Below are positions 42,472 to 51,857 of a stretch of DNA of 61,665 bases, piece by piece. The notes beneath the pieces were generated by a model, which searched no databases, was not told where the DNA came from, and was given only the letters and a program-made list of their open reading frames with translations. Made by a program: the position numbers and the translations under genes. The DNA is from Pseudomonas paralactis. Lineage in GTDB: Bacteria; Pseudomonadota; Gammaproteobacteria; Pseudomonadales; Pseudomonadaceae. Location: assembly GCF_001439735.1 (NCBI RefSeq), contig NZ_JYLN01000016.1, forward strand, positions 1 to 61,665, given 5' to 3'. Within the stretch, counting starts at the first letter, position 1. Each line of letters opens with the position of its first letter.

Positions 42472-42548
42472 AGGTGCCGCGCTCGCCCAGCCGGCGCGCG
42501 CGCGGCAACCTCTGCACTGTCATTCCATCACAGCGCAGGCACCAACCC

Positions 42549-43718
42549 ATGGCCGATTATCTCCACGGCGTGCGGGTCATCGAACTCAACGACGGCACCC
42601 GCCCCATTCGCACTATTCCCACCGCAGTTATCGGCATGGTTTGCACGGCTGAAGATGCGGACCCACTCGTTTTCCCTCTGGACACGCCCGTCCTGATCAC
42701 CAACGTGCAGACTGCCGTCGGCAAAGCCGGCGTAAAGGGCACCCTGGCGGCGAGCCTGCAAGGCATCGCCGACCAGACCAAGCCCTATGTCATCGTCGTG
42801 CGGGTCAAAGAAGGTGCCGACGAAGCGGCCACTACCAGCGCCCTGATCGGCGGCACCACACCGACCGGCCAGTACACCGGCATGAAAGCCCTGCTCGCCT
42901 CCAAGTCTCGCGTGGGCATGGCCCCGCGCATCCTCGGCGTGCCTGGCCTGGACAGTTTGCAGGTGGCCACCGCACTCGGCGCCATCGCCAAAGACCTCCG
43001 CGCCTTTGCCTACGTCAGCGCCTGGGGCTGCAAGACCAAGGAAGAGGTGGTCGCTTACCGCGCGAACTTCGGCGCCCGCGAAATGATGGTGATTTGGCCG
43101 GACTTCCAGAACTGGGACACCGTCGCCAACAAGACCACCACCGCCTCGGCTGTGGCCCGTGCGCTTGGCCTGCGCGCCAAGATCGATCAGGAGACAGGCT
43201 GGCATAAAACCCTGTCCAACGTGGCCGTCAGCGGCGTGACCGGTATCAGCGCCGACGTGTTCTGGGATCTGCAAAACCCGGCCACGGACGCCAACTACCT
43301 GAACAGCAACGACGTCACCACCCTGATCAACGCCAACGGCTTCCGCTTCTGGGGTAGCCGCACCTGCAGCGATGATCCGTTGTTCGCCTTCGAAAACTAC
43401 ACCCGCACCGCGCAAATCATCGCCGACACCATGGGCGAAGCGCACATGTGGGCTATCGACAGGCCTATGCACGCCTCCCTGGTACGCGACCTGGTCGAAG
43501 GCGTGAACGCCAAGATGCGCGAGCTGAAGTCCCAGGGCTATCTGATCGGCGGCAGTTGCTGGTATCCCGACGACGTCAACACCAAGGACACCCTTAAGGC
43601 CGGCAAGCTGTGGGTCGATTACGACTATACCCCTGTGCCCCCGCTTGAAGACCTCACCTTCCGCCAGCGAATCACCGATCGTTACCTGATCGACTTCGCC
43701 AAGGGCATCAACAGCTAG
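42549..43718 (+). CDS. contractile tail sheath protein (P2 gpFI)
   Basis: This 389-residue sheath starts MADYLHGVRVIELNDGTRPI. It has the family blocks VIGMVCTAEDADP, APRILGVPGLDSLQVATAL near 141 and FWDLQNPATDANYLNSNDVTTLINANGFRFWGSRTCSDD near 237. The upstream open frame belongs to the promoter region. Confidence 0.95.
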   Translation: MADYLHGVRVIELNDGTRPIRTIPTAVIGMVCTAEDADPLVFPLDTPVLITNVQTAVGKAGVKGTLAASLQGIADQTKPYVIVVRVKEGADEAATTSALIGGTTPTGQYTGMKALLASKSRVGMAPRILGVPGLDSLQVATALGAIAKDLRAFAYVSAWGCKTKEEVVAYRANFGAREMMVIWPDFQNWDTVANKTTTASAVARALGLRAKIDQETGWHKTLSNVAVSGVTGISADVFWDLQNPATDANYLNSNDVTTLINANGFRFWGSRTCSDDPLFAFENYTRTAQIIADTMGEAHMWAIDRPMHASLVRDLVEGVNAKMRELKSQGYLIGGSCWYPDDVNTKDTLKAGKLWVDYDYTPVPPLEDLTFRQRITDRYLIDFAKGINS

Positions 43719-43775
43719 ACCGGGCCTCCCCGCAAGGGGAGTTCACCCTGACCCCGTATCCCGGAGAACACCGCC

Positions 43776-44291
43776 ATGGCAATGCCACGCAAGCTGAAAA
43801 ACCTCAACCTGTTCAATGACGGCAACAGCTACCTCGGCTTGGTGAAGTCTCTCACCCTGCCCTCCCTCGGCCGCAAGATGGAAGCCTATCGCGGCGGCGG
43901 CATGAATGGCCCGGTCAAGGCTGACCTGGGCATGTCCGACGACGGCATCCAGTTCGAATGGAAGACCGGCGGCCTCGATCTGATCTCTCTGCGCCAGTTC
44001 GGCGCGGTCAACGCCTCCAGCGTGGCCCTGCGATTCTCTGGCCCGTATCAGCAGGACGACACGGGCGAAGTCAGCAATGTGGAAGTGGTTGTGCGCGGTC
44101 GCCACGAAACCATCGAAATGGGCGACGCCCAGCCCGGTGAGGACACTGAGCACTCCATGACCACCACCTGCAGCTACTACAAGCTGACGGTAGATGGCGA
44201 AGAAATCATCGAAATCGACCTGCTCAACTTCGTCGAGAAGGTCAACGGCGTGGACATGCTGGAGAAGCATCGCACCGCCATGGGCATCTGA
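43776..44291 (+). CDS. tail tube protein (P2 gpFII)
   Basis: This 171-residue protein is the major tube subunit: MAMPRKLKNLNLFNDGNSYLG at the start, MEAYRGGGMNGPVKADLGM near 37, and a C-terminal IIEIDLLNFVEKVNGVDML. CCGGAG precedes the ATG. Confidence 0.95.
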   Translation: MAMPRKLKNLNLFNDGNSYLGLVKSLTLPSLGRKMEAYRGGGMNGPVKADLGMSDDGIQFEWKTGGLDLISLRQFGAVNASSVALRFSGPYQQDDTGEVSNVEVVVRGRHETIEMGDAQPGEDTEHSMTTTCSYYKLTVDGEEIIEIDLLNFVEKVNGVDMLEKHRTAMGI

Positions 44292-44340
44292 CCCGTCCGT
44301 TCGATCGAGACTCACACTTTAATTACCAGGAGCAAATCCC

Positions 44341-44676
44341 ATGAAGAACGAACCCATCGAACAGCCCGACGTGCAGCAGCTGGCCGACGACGACACCGTC
44401 ATCCTCGACACGCCGATCCGTCGCGGCACCACCAACATCGAGAGCATCACCCTGCGCAAACCGAACTCGGGAGAGCTGCGGGGCGTGAGCCTGGTGGAGC
44501 TGCTGCAGATGGACGTTGGCAGTCTGATCAAGGTTCTGCCGCGCATCAGCTCGCCAAGCATCAGCGCCATCGAAGTTGCCGGCATGGACCCGGCCGACCT
44601 GCTGGCCTTGAGCAGCAAAGTCTCCGGTTTTTTGTTGCAGAAGTCGGCGAAGACGGATGCATCCCTCGTCGCGTAG
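44341..44676 (+). CDS. tail assembly chaperone, short form (P2 gpE)
   Basis: This 111-residue protein is the unshifted product of the E/E' gene, the chaperone for the tape measure. CCAGGAGC precedes the ATG. KPNSGELRGVSLVELLQMDVGSLIKVLPRIS is typical of the family. Confidence 0.92.
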   Translation: MKNEPIEQPDVQQLADDDTVILDTPIRRGTTNIESITLRKPNSGELRGVSLVELLQMDVGSLIKVLPRISSPSISAIEVAGMDPADLLALSSKVSGFLLQKSAKTDASLVA

Positions 44677-44804
44677 AGGACGCTATGGCTGATCTGGCCG
44701 TGGTTTTTCACTGGGCACCGGCTGATATGGATCAGTTGGGCCTGCAAGACCTGATGGACTGGCGCGAGCGCGCCAGGGTGCGGAGTTCCAACGATGGCGA
44801 ATGA
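44341..44804 (+). CDS. tail assembly chaperone, frameshifted long form (P2 gpE+E')
   Basis: A -1 shift at 44628-44634 after codon 98 joins the E reading frame to a frame continuing VAEVGEDGCIPRRVEDAMADLAV and ending at 44804. This gives a protein of about 154 residues. The E' part (FHWAPADMDQLGLQDLMDWRERA) matches the conserved E' of P2-like phages. It overlaps the tape measure start by 11 bp. Confidence 0.88.
44628..44634 (+). promoter_or_regulatory. programmed -1 frameshift slippery heptamer T TTT TTG
   Basis: TTTTTTG lies in phase (ggT TTT TTG) at codons 96-98 of E, the same heptamer described for the P2 E/E' pair. Slipping back one base opens the E' frame without stops to 44804. Confidence 0.88.
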
Positions 44805-47800
44805 TCTGAGACTTCAGGTGCTGCTCAGCGCCATCGACAAAGCCACAGGTCCGCTGAACAAAATCACGGGCGGTAGCAAGGAAACCGCCCGAGCCCTCAA
44901 AGCGGCTCGCGACCGCCTGAAAGAACTCAACACCCAGCAACGCGACGTCGGCGCCTGGCGCGAACTGCAGGCCGCCACCCGCGCGACATCCGAGGCGCTC
45001 GCCGCCAACAACACCAAGGTAGGCGAACTCGCCCGCGAAACGGCCAGAGTCCGGCAGCAGCTCGCGCCGACTCAGGCGCTGTTCGACAAGTCGCGGCAGA
45101 AGGTCGACGCGCTCAAAACCAGTCAGACCGACCTCAAGCGCGAACTCACCGGGACACGCAATGCCCTGGGGTTGATGAGCGACGAACACCGCCAATCAGC
45201 CAGCCAGATCGCTGCCCTCAATACCGTGATGCAAAAGGGCAATGCCCTGACCCGAGCACAGCACGACGAATACACCCGCCTCACGGCCGCACAGCGGGAG
45301 CGCAAGACCCAGCTGGACCAGCTCGCAGCCAAGGAAAAGGCCCTGGCTGACCGGTTCATAATTAACAACGCGCAGTTGCGCACCAGTCGTGCCGGCCATG
45401 CCAGTCTGCGCGACGAGATCCGCCGCCTGGAAAGCCCGTTCAAGGATCAGCTCGCGCTGCTGAAACAGCACACCGCCGAGTCGAAACGCTTGGGCGAGCA
45501 GTACGGCCAGCAGCGGGTAAAGCTTGCCAACCTCGGCGAGCAGCTCAAAAACGCCGGCATAAACACCAATGCCCTGGGCGCGCACGAGCTGAAGCTCAAG
45601 CGCGATATCGACACCGCCACCCAGGCTATGAAATTGCAGATGGACCAACTGGATGCGCTGAAGCACAAGCAGGACAGCCTGGCGAAGGCCCGCGCCACCT
45701 ACGATAAAACCCAGAGCCTGGCTGGCAGTGTTGCTGTGTCCGGCGCCACCAGCCTTGGCGCGGGCTATGCCGCCAGCCGCCCCGCAGTGTCGGCAATCAA
45801 AGCTTTTGCCCCGAATGAGGATTCAGCCACTCAGCTCAAGGTATCGATGATGGACGACACCGGGAAGGTTTCCGCCGACTTCCAGAAGATCACGGACCTG
45901 GCCACCAAGCTTGGCGACCGACTGCCAGGTACCACGGCAGACTTCCAGAACATGATGACGATGCTTCGTCGCCAGGGCATCAGCGCGCATAGCATCTTGG
46001 GCGGCACCGGGGAAGCGGCTGCGTATCTCGGCGTGCAAATGAAGATGGAAGCCACAGAAGCGGCCGAGTTCGCCGCCAAAATGCAGGACGCCACCAGAAC
46101 CACTGAAAAAGACATGATGGGGCTGATGGACACAATCCAGCGTGGCTTCTACGCCGGTATGGATCCGAGCAACATGATGCAGGGCTTCAGCAAAATTTCA
46201 CCTGTCATGGACGTCATCAAGAAGTCGGGCATCGACGCGGCCAAAGAACTCGCCCCGCTGCTCATCATGATGGACCAGGCCAGCATGGACGGCAGCTCGG
46301 CGGGTAACGCTTTCCGTAAAATTTTTCAGGCAGGTTTGAATCAGGACAAAGTAGACAAAGCGAATGGAGTGCTCGCGAAAAAAGGGATGTCGCTCAAATT
46401 CACTGATGACGAAGGCAATTTTTCCGGTCTGGAAAATTTGTATGCGCAGATTGAGAAGCTAAAAGCGCTGAATGATATCGACCGTACGGAAGTTAAACAG
46501 ACGTTGTTCGGGGACGATGCAGAGACGATGTCCACCCTGGACGTCATGATGAACAAGGGGCTGGCCGGTTATCGAGAGGTGCAACAGAAGCTGAAAGCCC
46601 AGGCCGATCTGCGTACACGCGTCAACGAACAGCTCGGCACCCTCACCAACGTCATGGAAGCCGCAGAGGGTAGCTTCACCAACGCCATGGCGGAGTTCGG
46701 AGCCGCAGTTGCGCCCGAGCTAAAGGGACTGATCAACACGCTGGGCGAACTTGCCAATGGAGTCGGTGCCTGGGCGCGGGAAAATCCGAAATTGGCCGGG
46801 GGCCTGGTCAAAGTCGTCGCGGCTGTAGCAGCCGCCGCCGTGGTGTTCGGCACACTGGCCTTGACCATGGCAAGCATGCTCGGCCCCCTCGCAGTGCTAC
46901 GGTACGGCATGGCGATGTTCGGCATTCGCTTGGGCAGTATCAAAGCGCAACTAATCGGAACCCGCATCGCAACTGCAGGCGCCGGTGTAGAGGTGGGCCG
47001 GATGGGACGAATCTGGAAGACGGTCACGGCCAGTCGCGCCGCCGGCAGCATGGTGAGTGTCATTCCAACCCTAATCAATTCTGCGCGGTTTGCGGCAGTC
47101 AGCGTGTTTCCAATGCTCGGCAGCGCCATCAGCGCGGTCGGTGCGGCCATCCTGGCAACTCCGGTCGGGTGGCTGATCGCCGCTGTCGCGGGCCTAGTCG
47201 CCGCCGCGTTGCTGATTTACAAGTACTGGAAGCCGATTAAAGGGTTTTTCCTCGGCTTCTGGCAGGGGCTCACTGACGCCCTGCAGCCGGTCCTTGCCGG
47301 GTTCGGCAAGTTCCGCGGTTTGCTGGTCAGTCTGGCCAAAGCGGCCTACTCCATTCCGGTTATAGGTTTCGCACTGCGTCTGCTGGGCAGCATCGTCCGC
47401 CCGCTGTTCAACATGATCTCTTCCAGTATCAGTGGTGTGATCAGTTGGTTCAGCGACCTATTGAAGCCGGTCGAAGACGTTGGCGGTGCTGCGCAGTCGA
47501 TGGGCCAGCGCTTCGGTGCAGCTGTCGGCAACATGCTCATGACACTGCTGCAGAGCATCGGCTCTATCGCAACCGGCGCAACCAACGTGTGGACCACCAT
47601 CAAAGCGAGCTTTGACCAGGGCCTAGCGGGCGTCCTGCAGCTGATCATCAACTTCAGTCCGCTTGGCTTGTTCTACCAGGCATTCGCCGGGGTCATGAAC
47701 TACTTCGGCGTCGAGCTACCTGGTAAGTTCACAGAGTTCGCCGGCATGATCATCAACGGCCTGGTCAACGGTCTGACCGCTGGCTTTGGCGCTATCAAAA

Positions 47801-48474
47801 GCGCCATCGGGTCAATCGCGACTGGCGTAGTCAATGTGTGGTCCACAATCAAAGCGAGCTTTGACCTAGGCCTGAAGGGCATCCTGCAACTGATCATTGG
47901 CTTCAACCCGCTCGGGCTGTTCTACCAGGCGTTCGCTGGTGTGATGAATTACTTCGGCGCGGAGCTGCCCGGCAAATTCACTGAATTCGGCGGCATGATC
48001 GTCAACGGTCTGGTAAGAGGCTTGACCGCCGGGCTCGGCGCCGTGAAGGGTGCTATCAGTTCCATCGGCGACTCCAGCATCGGATGGTTCAAGGAAAAGT
48101 TGGGCATCCATAGCCCGTCGCGGGTGTTCGCTGAGCTGGGTGGTTTCACCATGGAAGGGCTGACAAAGGGCCTGGAGGGCGGACAAAAGGGGCCGCTCAA
48201 CACGTTGTCAAACATGGGCAAACAACTGACTGCGGCCGGCACCCTGGCTCTCACCGCCACAGCCATGCCGGCGTTAGCGGTCGATGATCGTCCTCCGATC
48301 AGCTGCGCGGGCACATCGACGGTTTACGACAGCCACGACACCTACGAAATCACCATCGCAGCGGCCCCTGGCATGGACATGCAAGCCATGGAGAAAAGCC
48401 TGCGCGCCATGCTCAACAAGATTGAAAACGAGAAACGCGCCCGTCAGCGCAGCAAGTTATCGGACCGGGATTAA
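44794..48474 (+). CDS. tail tape measure protein (P2 gpT)
   Basis: This 1226-residue protein has an N-terminal coiled coil (residues 1-300), the TMP core (ATKLGDRLPGTTADFQNMMTMLRRQGIS near 367), membrane-like segments (residues 665-700 and 775-815), and a C-terminal IHSPSRVFAELGGFTMEGL block. Residues 920-1088 contain an 83-residue tandem duplication (249 bp in DNA, 47560-48057). Length sets tail length, so this tail should be longer than that of P2 (gpT 815). Confidence 0.94.
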   Translation: MANDLRLQVLLSAIDKATGPLNKITGGSKETARALKAARDRLKELNTQQRDVGAWRELQAATRATSEALAANNTKVGELARETARVRQQLAPTQALFDKSRQKVDALKTSQTDLKRELTGTRNALGLMSDEHRQSASQIAALNTVMQKGNALTRAQHDEYTRLTAAQRERKTQLDQLAAKEKALADRFIINNAQLRTSRAGHASLRDEIRRLESPFKDQLALLKQHTAESKRLGEQYGQQRVKLANLGEQLKNAGINTNALGAHELKLKRDIDTATQAMKLQMDQLDALKHKQDSLAKARATYDKTQSLAGSVAVSGATSLGAGYAASRPAVSAIKAFAPNEDSATQLKVSMMDDTGKVSADFQKITDLATKLGDRLPGTTADFQNMMTMLRRQGISAHSILGGTGEAAAYLGVQMKMEATEAAEFAAKMQDATRTTEKDMMGLMDTIQRGFYAGMDPSNMMQGFSKISPVMDVIKKSGIDAAKELAPLLIMMDQASMDGSSAGNAFRKIFQAGLNQDKVDKANGVLAKKGMSLKFTDDEGNFSGLENLYAQIEKLKALNDIDRTEVKQTLFGDDAETMSTLDVMMNKGLAGYREVQQKLKAQADLRTRVNEQLGTLTNVMEAAEGSFTNAMAEFGAAVAPELKGLINTLGELANGVGAWARENPKLAGGLVKVVAAVAAAAVVFGTLALTMASMLGPLAVLRYGMAMFGIRLGSIKAQLIGTRIATAGAGVEVGRMGRIWKTVTASRAAGSMVSVIPTLINSARFAAVSVFPMLGSAISAVGAAILATPVGWLIAAVAGLVAAALLIYKYWKPIKGFFLGFWQGLTDALQPVLAGFGKFRGLLVSLAKAAYSIPVIGFALRLLGSIVRPLFNMISSSISGVISWFSDLLKPVEDVGGAAQSMGQRFGAAVGNMLMTLLQSIGSIATGATNVWTTIKASFDQGLAGVLQLIINFSPLGLFYQAFAGVMNYFGVELPGKFTEFAGMIINGLVNGLTAGFGAIKSAIGSIATGVVNVWSTIKASFDLGLKGILQLIIGFNPLGLFYQAFAGVMNYFGAELPGKFTEFGGMIVNGLVRGLTAGLGAVKGAISSIGDSSIGWFKEKLGIHSPSRVFAELGGFTMEGLTKGLEGGQKGPLNTLSNMGKQLTAAGTLALTATAMPALAVDDRPPISCAGTSTVYDSHDTYEITIAAAPGMDMQAMEKSLRAMLNKIENEKRARQRSKLSDRD

Positions 48475-48479
48475 TCACC

Positions 48480-48920
48480 ATGATGCTCAGCCTCGGCATG
48501 TTCGTGTTCAGCCTATCAACCCTCGCTTACCAGGAGCTGCAGCGCCAAACCAACTGGCGCCATGCCAGCAACAGCCGCGTCGGGGCGTCACCCGCACTGC
48601 AGTTTGTCGGGCGTGGGGACGACACCATCACCCTCCCCGGCATCATCCTCCCGGAACTGGCTGGCAGCGTGCTCAGCCTGGACGCTCTACGTTTGATGGC
48701 GAACACCGGCAAGGCCTGGCCGATGGTTGAAGGTACAGGCCGGATATACGGGTTGTGGGTGATCGAAAGCCTGAGCGAGACCAAAACCGTATTTTTCAGA
48801 GACGGCACGCCAAAGCGCATTGAGTTCACCCTTACGCTCAAGCGTACCGACGATGACCGTATCGACCTGCTCGGCGCCGCGACCAGTACCGGGCTCAGCA
48901 TTCTGCGGGGGCTGTTGTGA
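48480..48920 (+). CDS. tail protein U (P2 gpU)
   Basis: This 146-residue protein has MLSLGMFVFSLSTLAYQELQRQTNWRHASNSRVG and DGTPKRIEFTLTLKR, conserved in gpU, the tube/tail terminator-side component. Two adjacent ATGs (48480, 48483) could start it. It overlaps D by 4 bp. Confidence 0.94.
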   Translation: MMLSLGMFVFSLSTLAYQELQRQTNWRHASNSRVGASPALQFVGRGDDTITLPGIILPELAGSVLSLDALRLMANTGKAWPMVEGTGRIYGLWVIESLSETKTVFFRDGTPKRIEFTLTLKRTDDDRIDLLGAATSTGLSILRGLL

Positions 48921-50185
48921 TAGAGGCCGCGCTATCCAAAGTCACCGGTTACCTGGTGGACACGGCGGAACGCTTCGTTCGGGATGCCGCCTACCCTGTC
49001 CCTGCCTTCCGCCTCACGGTGGACGGCATTGATATCGCCATGAAGGTGAGCCCGCGGCTGATGAACCTTGACCTAACAGACAACCGTGGCGTCGAGGCCG
49101 ACCAGCTTACTATTACGCTGAGCGACCATGACGGTCTGCTGTCGATACCGCCGAAGGGTGCGGTGCTTCGCTTATGGTTGGGATGGAGCGACACCGGCCT
49201 GGTCGACAAAGGCACCTACACCGTCGACGAGACGGAACACACCGGCGCGCCGGATGTGCTCAGCATTCGCGCTCGATCAGCAGATCTGCGCAAAGGGCTG
49301 AAGACCAAACGCGAGCGCAGCTGGAGCAATACCACGTTGGGCAAGGTCATCGGCGATATCGCCATGGGGAACAACCTCACGTCGACAGTGGCTGGTGCGC
49401 TAGGTGCGCTGCCAATCTTGCAGCTTGACCAGGCCAACGAATCGGATGCCAACCTGATTACCCGCTTGGGCGAAGAATTCGACGCGGTGGCCAGCGTGAA
49501 GGCCGGGTGTCTACTCTGCATCCCCTCCGGCGGCGGCAAGACGGCGAGCGGGCTTCCCCTGCCCCACATTATCCTCACCCGTGCCGACGGCGACCAGCAC
49601 CGCTACTTGCAGGCAGATCGCGACAGCTACGACGGTGTGCGCGCATATTTTTACGACGTGCACAGCGCCAAGAAACAGGAGGCGATTGCCGGCGGCGGTG
49701 ACAATCTCAAAGACCTTCGCCACACCTACAGCGACCAGCAGTCTGCGCTCAGGGCCGCGAGAGCTGAATTCCGACGCCTGCAGCGCGGCAGCGCCACGCT
49801 CAGCTACACGCTCGCGATGGGACGGCCGGATTTGATCCCCGAACTGACCTACACGCTCCAGGGCGTTAAAGCGGAAATCGACGAAATCATCTGGTACGGC
49901 GGCAACGTGCAGCACAACCTGAGCCCGGATGGCGGCTACACCGTCAGCCTGGAGTTGGAGAGCAAGTTGCCCGAGGACAACGTCGAGGATCTGGCGGAAG
50001 AGAACCAAGGCGATTACACAGGGATCGTCGCGTACTACCGAGATCAAAAAACCGGGAAGGAAAAGACGGTTACAGCGGGGGATCAGGCGAAGCCGAAGCG
50101 GTTGCGGTGGCTGTATGCGGGTCAGAAAACAGCTAGTCGGGCGGTGGATCGAGAGTGGAAGAGGATGCAATCCGTAGGAACGTGA
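48917..50185 (+). CDS. late control/baseplate hub protein D (P2 gpD)
   Basis: This 422-residue protein is the gp27-like hub. It starts at GTG overlapping the gpU stop. PAFRLTVDGIDIAMKVSPRLMNLDLTDNRGVEADQLTITLSD and WIRF-like ARSADLRKGLKTKRERSW are hallmark. In P2 the ogr gene follows D; here it does not. Confidence 0.94.
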   Translation: MIEAALSKVTGYLVDTAERFVRDAAYPVPAFRLTVDGIDIAMKVSPRLMNLDLTDNRGVEADQLTITLSDHDGLLSIPPKGAVLRLWLGWSDTGLVDKGTYTVDETEHTGAPDVLSIRARSADLRKGLKTKRERSWSNTTLGKVIGDIAMGNNLTSTVAGALGALPILQLDQANESDANLITRLGEEFDAVASVKAGCLLCIPSGGGKTASGLPLPHIILTRADGDQHRYLQADRDSYDGVRAYFYDVHSAKKQEAIAGGGDNLKDLRHTYSDQQSALRAARAEFRRLQRGSATLSYTLAMGRPDLIPELTYTLQGVKAEIDEIIWYGGNVQHNLSPDGGYTVSLELESKLPEDNVEDLAEENQGDYTGIVAYYRDQKTGKEKTVTAGDQAKPKRLRWLYAGQKTASRAVDREWKRMQSVGT

Positions 50186-50210
50186 TTTTTCAGAATGTCG
50201 AAAAACAAAA

Positions 50211-50230
50211 AACCCGGCGATCGCCGGGTT
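50211..50230. terminator. bidirectional terminator after gene D
   Basis: AACCCGGCGATCGCCGGGTT is a perfect palindrome. On the minus strand it is followed by TTTTGTTTTT, a strong T run for the leftward genes ending at 50249. On the plus strand a short T run follows, weaker for late genes. Confidence 0.85.
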
Positions 50231-50248
50231 TAAATGTAAGGCCAGAAG

Positions 50249-50569
50249 CTACTTGGTTAGCAGCTGTAGCACCTGGTCAAACCGGTTGTTCACTACCCAA
50301 GCCAGAATGGCCACGATAACCAGCGAAGCACCCGCGAAATAGGCTAGCCTATTTTTGATGATTTTGACGTCACCGCGGACTTCATCCAAGTCTCTACGAA
50401 TGTACTCAACATGAGTTTCAAGTTTGGCTACGCGCGCTTCCATTGGATCGTCTCCCGGTGGTCCCGGCGGGGTTCTGGTTCCATTATCGTCCCCGTTTTC
50501 ATTTCTGTCACCACCAAAACGAGCAGAACGTCTATCGCTCAAAATCACTACTTCGAACTGCTTGTTCAT
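50249..50569 (-). CDS. single-span membrane protein of the prophage right arm
   Basis: A 106-residue protein. The N-terminal half is charged with a Gly/Asp/Pro-rich linker (GGDRNENGDDNGTRTPPGPPGDD), then a coiled segment (EARVAKLETHVEYIRRDLDEVRGDVKII) and one C-terminal membrane span (YFAGASLVIVAILAWVV). This resembles XhlA/haemolysin-type phage membrane proteins. GGGAGG precedes the start. It is translated with the upstream zinc-ribbon protein (ATGA overlap). Confidence 0.7.
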   Translation of the reverse strand: MNKQFEVVILSDRRSARFGGDRNENGDDNGTRTPPGPPGDDPMEARVAKLETHVEYIRRDLDEVRGDVKIIKNRLAYFAGASLVIVAILAWVVNNRFDQVLQLLTK

Positions 50570-50880
50570 GCGTCCTCCCTTTTCGGCCCGACCTCGATTA
50601 AATCAGCGTTAATGCCCGTGTCCTCAAGCACACCGTCTAATGCATCCAAAGCATGCAACCGCATGAATCCGCAGTTTTTACAGTAGAGCATCACAGCAGA
50701 GGGGCCGGTAAGCGCGAAATTCTCACCATATGCCCAAGGGAGCATTACCCCACTTGACCCGGACAATTGAGGTAGCGCCCAGTCGTCATGTTCACAAAAA
50801 GGGCATTGCGGTTTGGTCACACGATCTTTAAATATTTCAGCCAAGCGATCTGTATTCAACTTCTGATAACTATCACTCAC
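50566..50880 (-). CDS. small zinc-ribbon protein
   Basis: This 104-residue protein has two Cys pairs (CPFCEHDDW and CKNCGF), forming a zinc ribbon. I choose the GTG at 50880, which has GGAGG 5 nt upstream; the open frame runs 15 codons further to an ATG without a ribosome site. Function unknown; it forms a unit with the membrane protein at 50249. Confidence 0.6.
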   Translation of the reverse strand: MSDSYQKLNTDRLAEIFKDRVTKPQCPFCEHDDWALPQLSGSSGVMLPWAYGENFALTGPSAVMLYCKNCGFMRLHALDALDGVLEDTGINADLIEVGPKREDA

Positions 50881-50951
50881 GTCAACCTCCGATACCGAAC
50901 AGAATTTGCCAAAACGCTTAAGCATTCAATCAAATAATTATCAAGACAAAG

Positions 50952-51770
50952 CTAATTGCCCTTATTGATGACTTCGGCAAGAGCTGACTTCGCAATAGGG
51001 TCGATAGTGTAAATAGAGCTTGTCTGGGGCTGAAGAAAAACAACGGAGCGCGAAAACTTCGAAAATACGCCTTCATTTTCATAGTAAGAAAGTGAACGCG
51101 CATGAATATTTCTAGTATTGATTTTGTCCTCCGTTAAAAAATCTTTGAAGTACTTCATCGCCATCGGCTGAACGCCTTCAAAAAATCTCGTTACTGAGTT
51201 TCGTTTTAGCTCATCAAATCTTGCCCATAATTCGCCGTTCAGAATCAAATTCGCTTCACGAGTGAGCGCTACAGATTCCATTCGTTCATTAGTGCTGACA
51301 GCGCGGACTATCTCACTACCTTTCAACGAAAATAGATCGGCCCCTTTCGAAATATTTATGTGATTCTGCTTACGTAGCTCTTGAATATAGTACAATTGAA
51401 AAATATCGAGATTTTCAAAAGCGTGGCGAATTTTATTCTCTTTCTTTAACTTCTCGTCAGCCGCATTTTTTATATCCAATTCTCTTCTGATGCGAGCTTC
51501 CTCGTCCAGAAGTTCCTTGGCTAAAGCTGCCGCCTTACGATTTTGAAGTCGACTAATGGAATCGAGAATAAAGCCGATAACGCCATAAACTATTCTTATA
51601 GCGGTAATTAAAGCCAAACCCTTTAAAACTGTCTCAAAAGCGTCACCAACAGAGAACAGTTCTTTGCTAACACCGAAAAGAACGATAGAAGAAACCACGA
51701 AAGCGGCAATATTCAACCGAAGGTTTTTGGCCTTACCTAACAGATCCATCAAATCTTTTAATGAGTCCAT
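50952..51770 (-). CDS. SieB-like superinfection exclusion membrane protein
   Basis: This 272-residue protein has two N-terminal membrane segments (residues 18-35 and 45-72), a coiled coil (LQNRKAAALAKELLDEEARIRRELD) and a cytoplasmic C-terminal domain. Layout and position next to the repressor fit SieB-type exclusion genes expressed in the lysogen; lambda SieB is shorter. The start at 51770 has GGGGTGAG at ideal distance. GC content is lower than that of the structural genes, a sign of separate acquisition. Confidence 0.6.
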   Translation of the reverse strand: MDSLKDLMDLLGKAKNLRLNIAAFVVSSIVLFGVSKELFSVGDAFETVLKGLALITAIRIVYGVIGFILDSISRLQNRKAAALAKELLDEEARIRRELDIKNAADEKLKKENKIRHAFENLDIFQLYYIQELRKQNHINISKGADLFSLKGSEIVRAVSTNERMESVALTREANLILNGELWARFDELKRNSVTRFFEGVQPMAMKYFKDFLTEDKINTRNIHARSLSYYENEGVFSKFSRSVVFLQPQTSSIYTIDPIAKSALAEVINKGN

Positions 51771-51857
51771 TCTCACCCCACTACTTGGAATTGCGGACAC
51801 CTACTGGCGATCCGGGGCCATAAAAATTTCGAAACGTATGTTCTCAAAGAGAACAGA

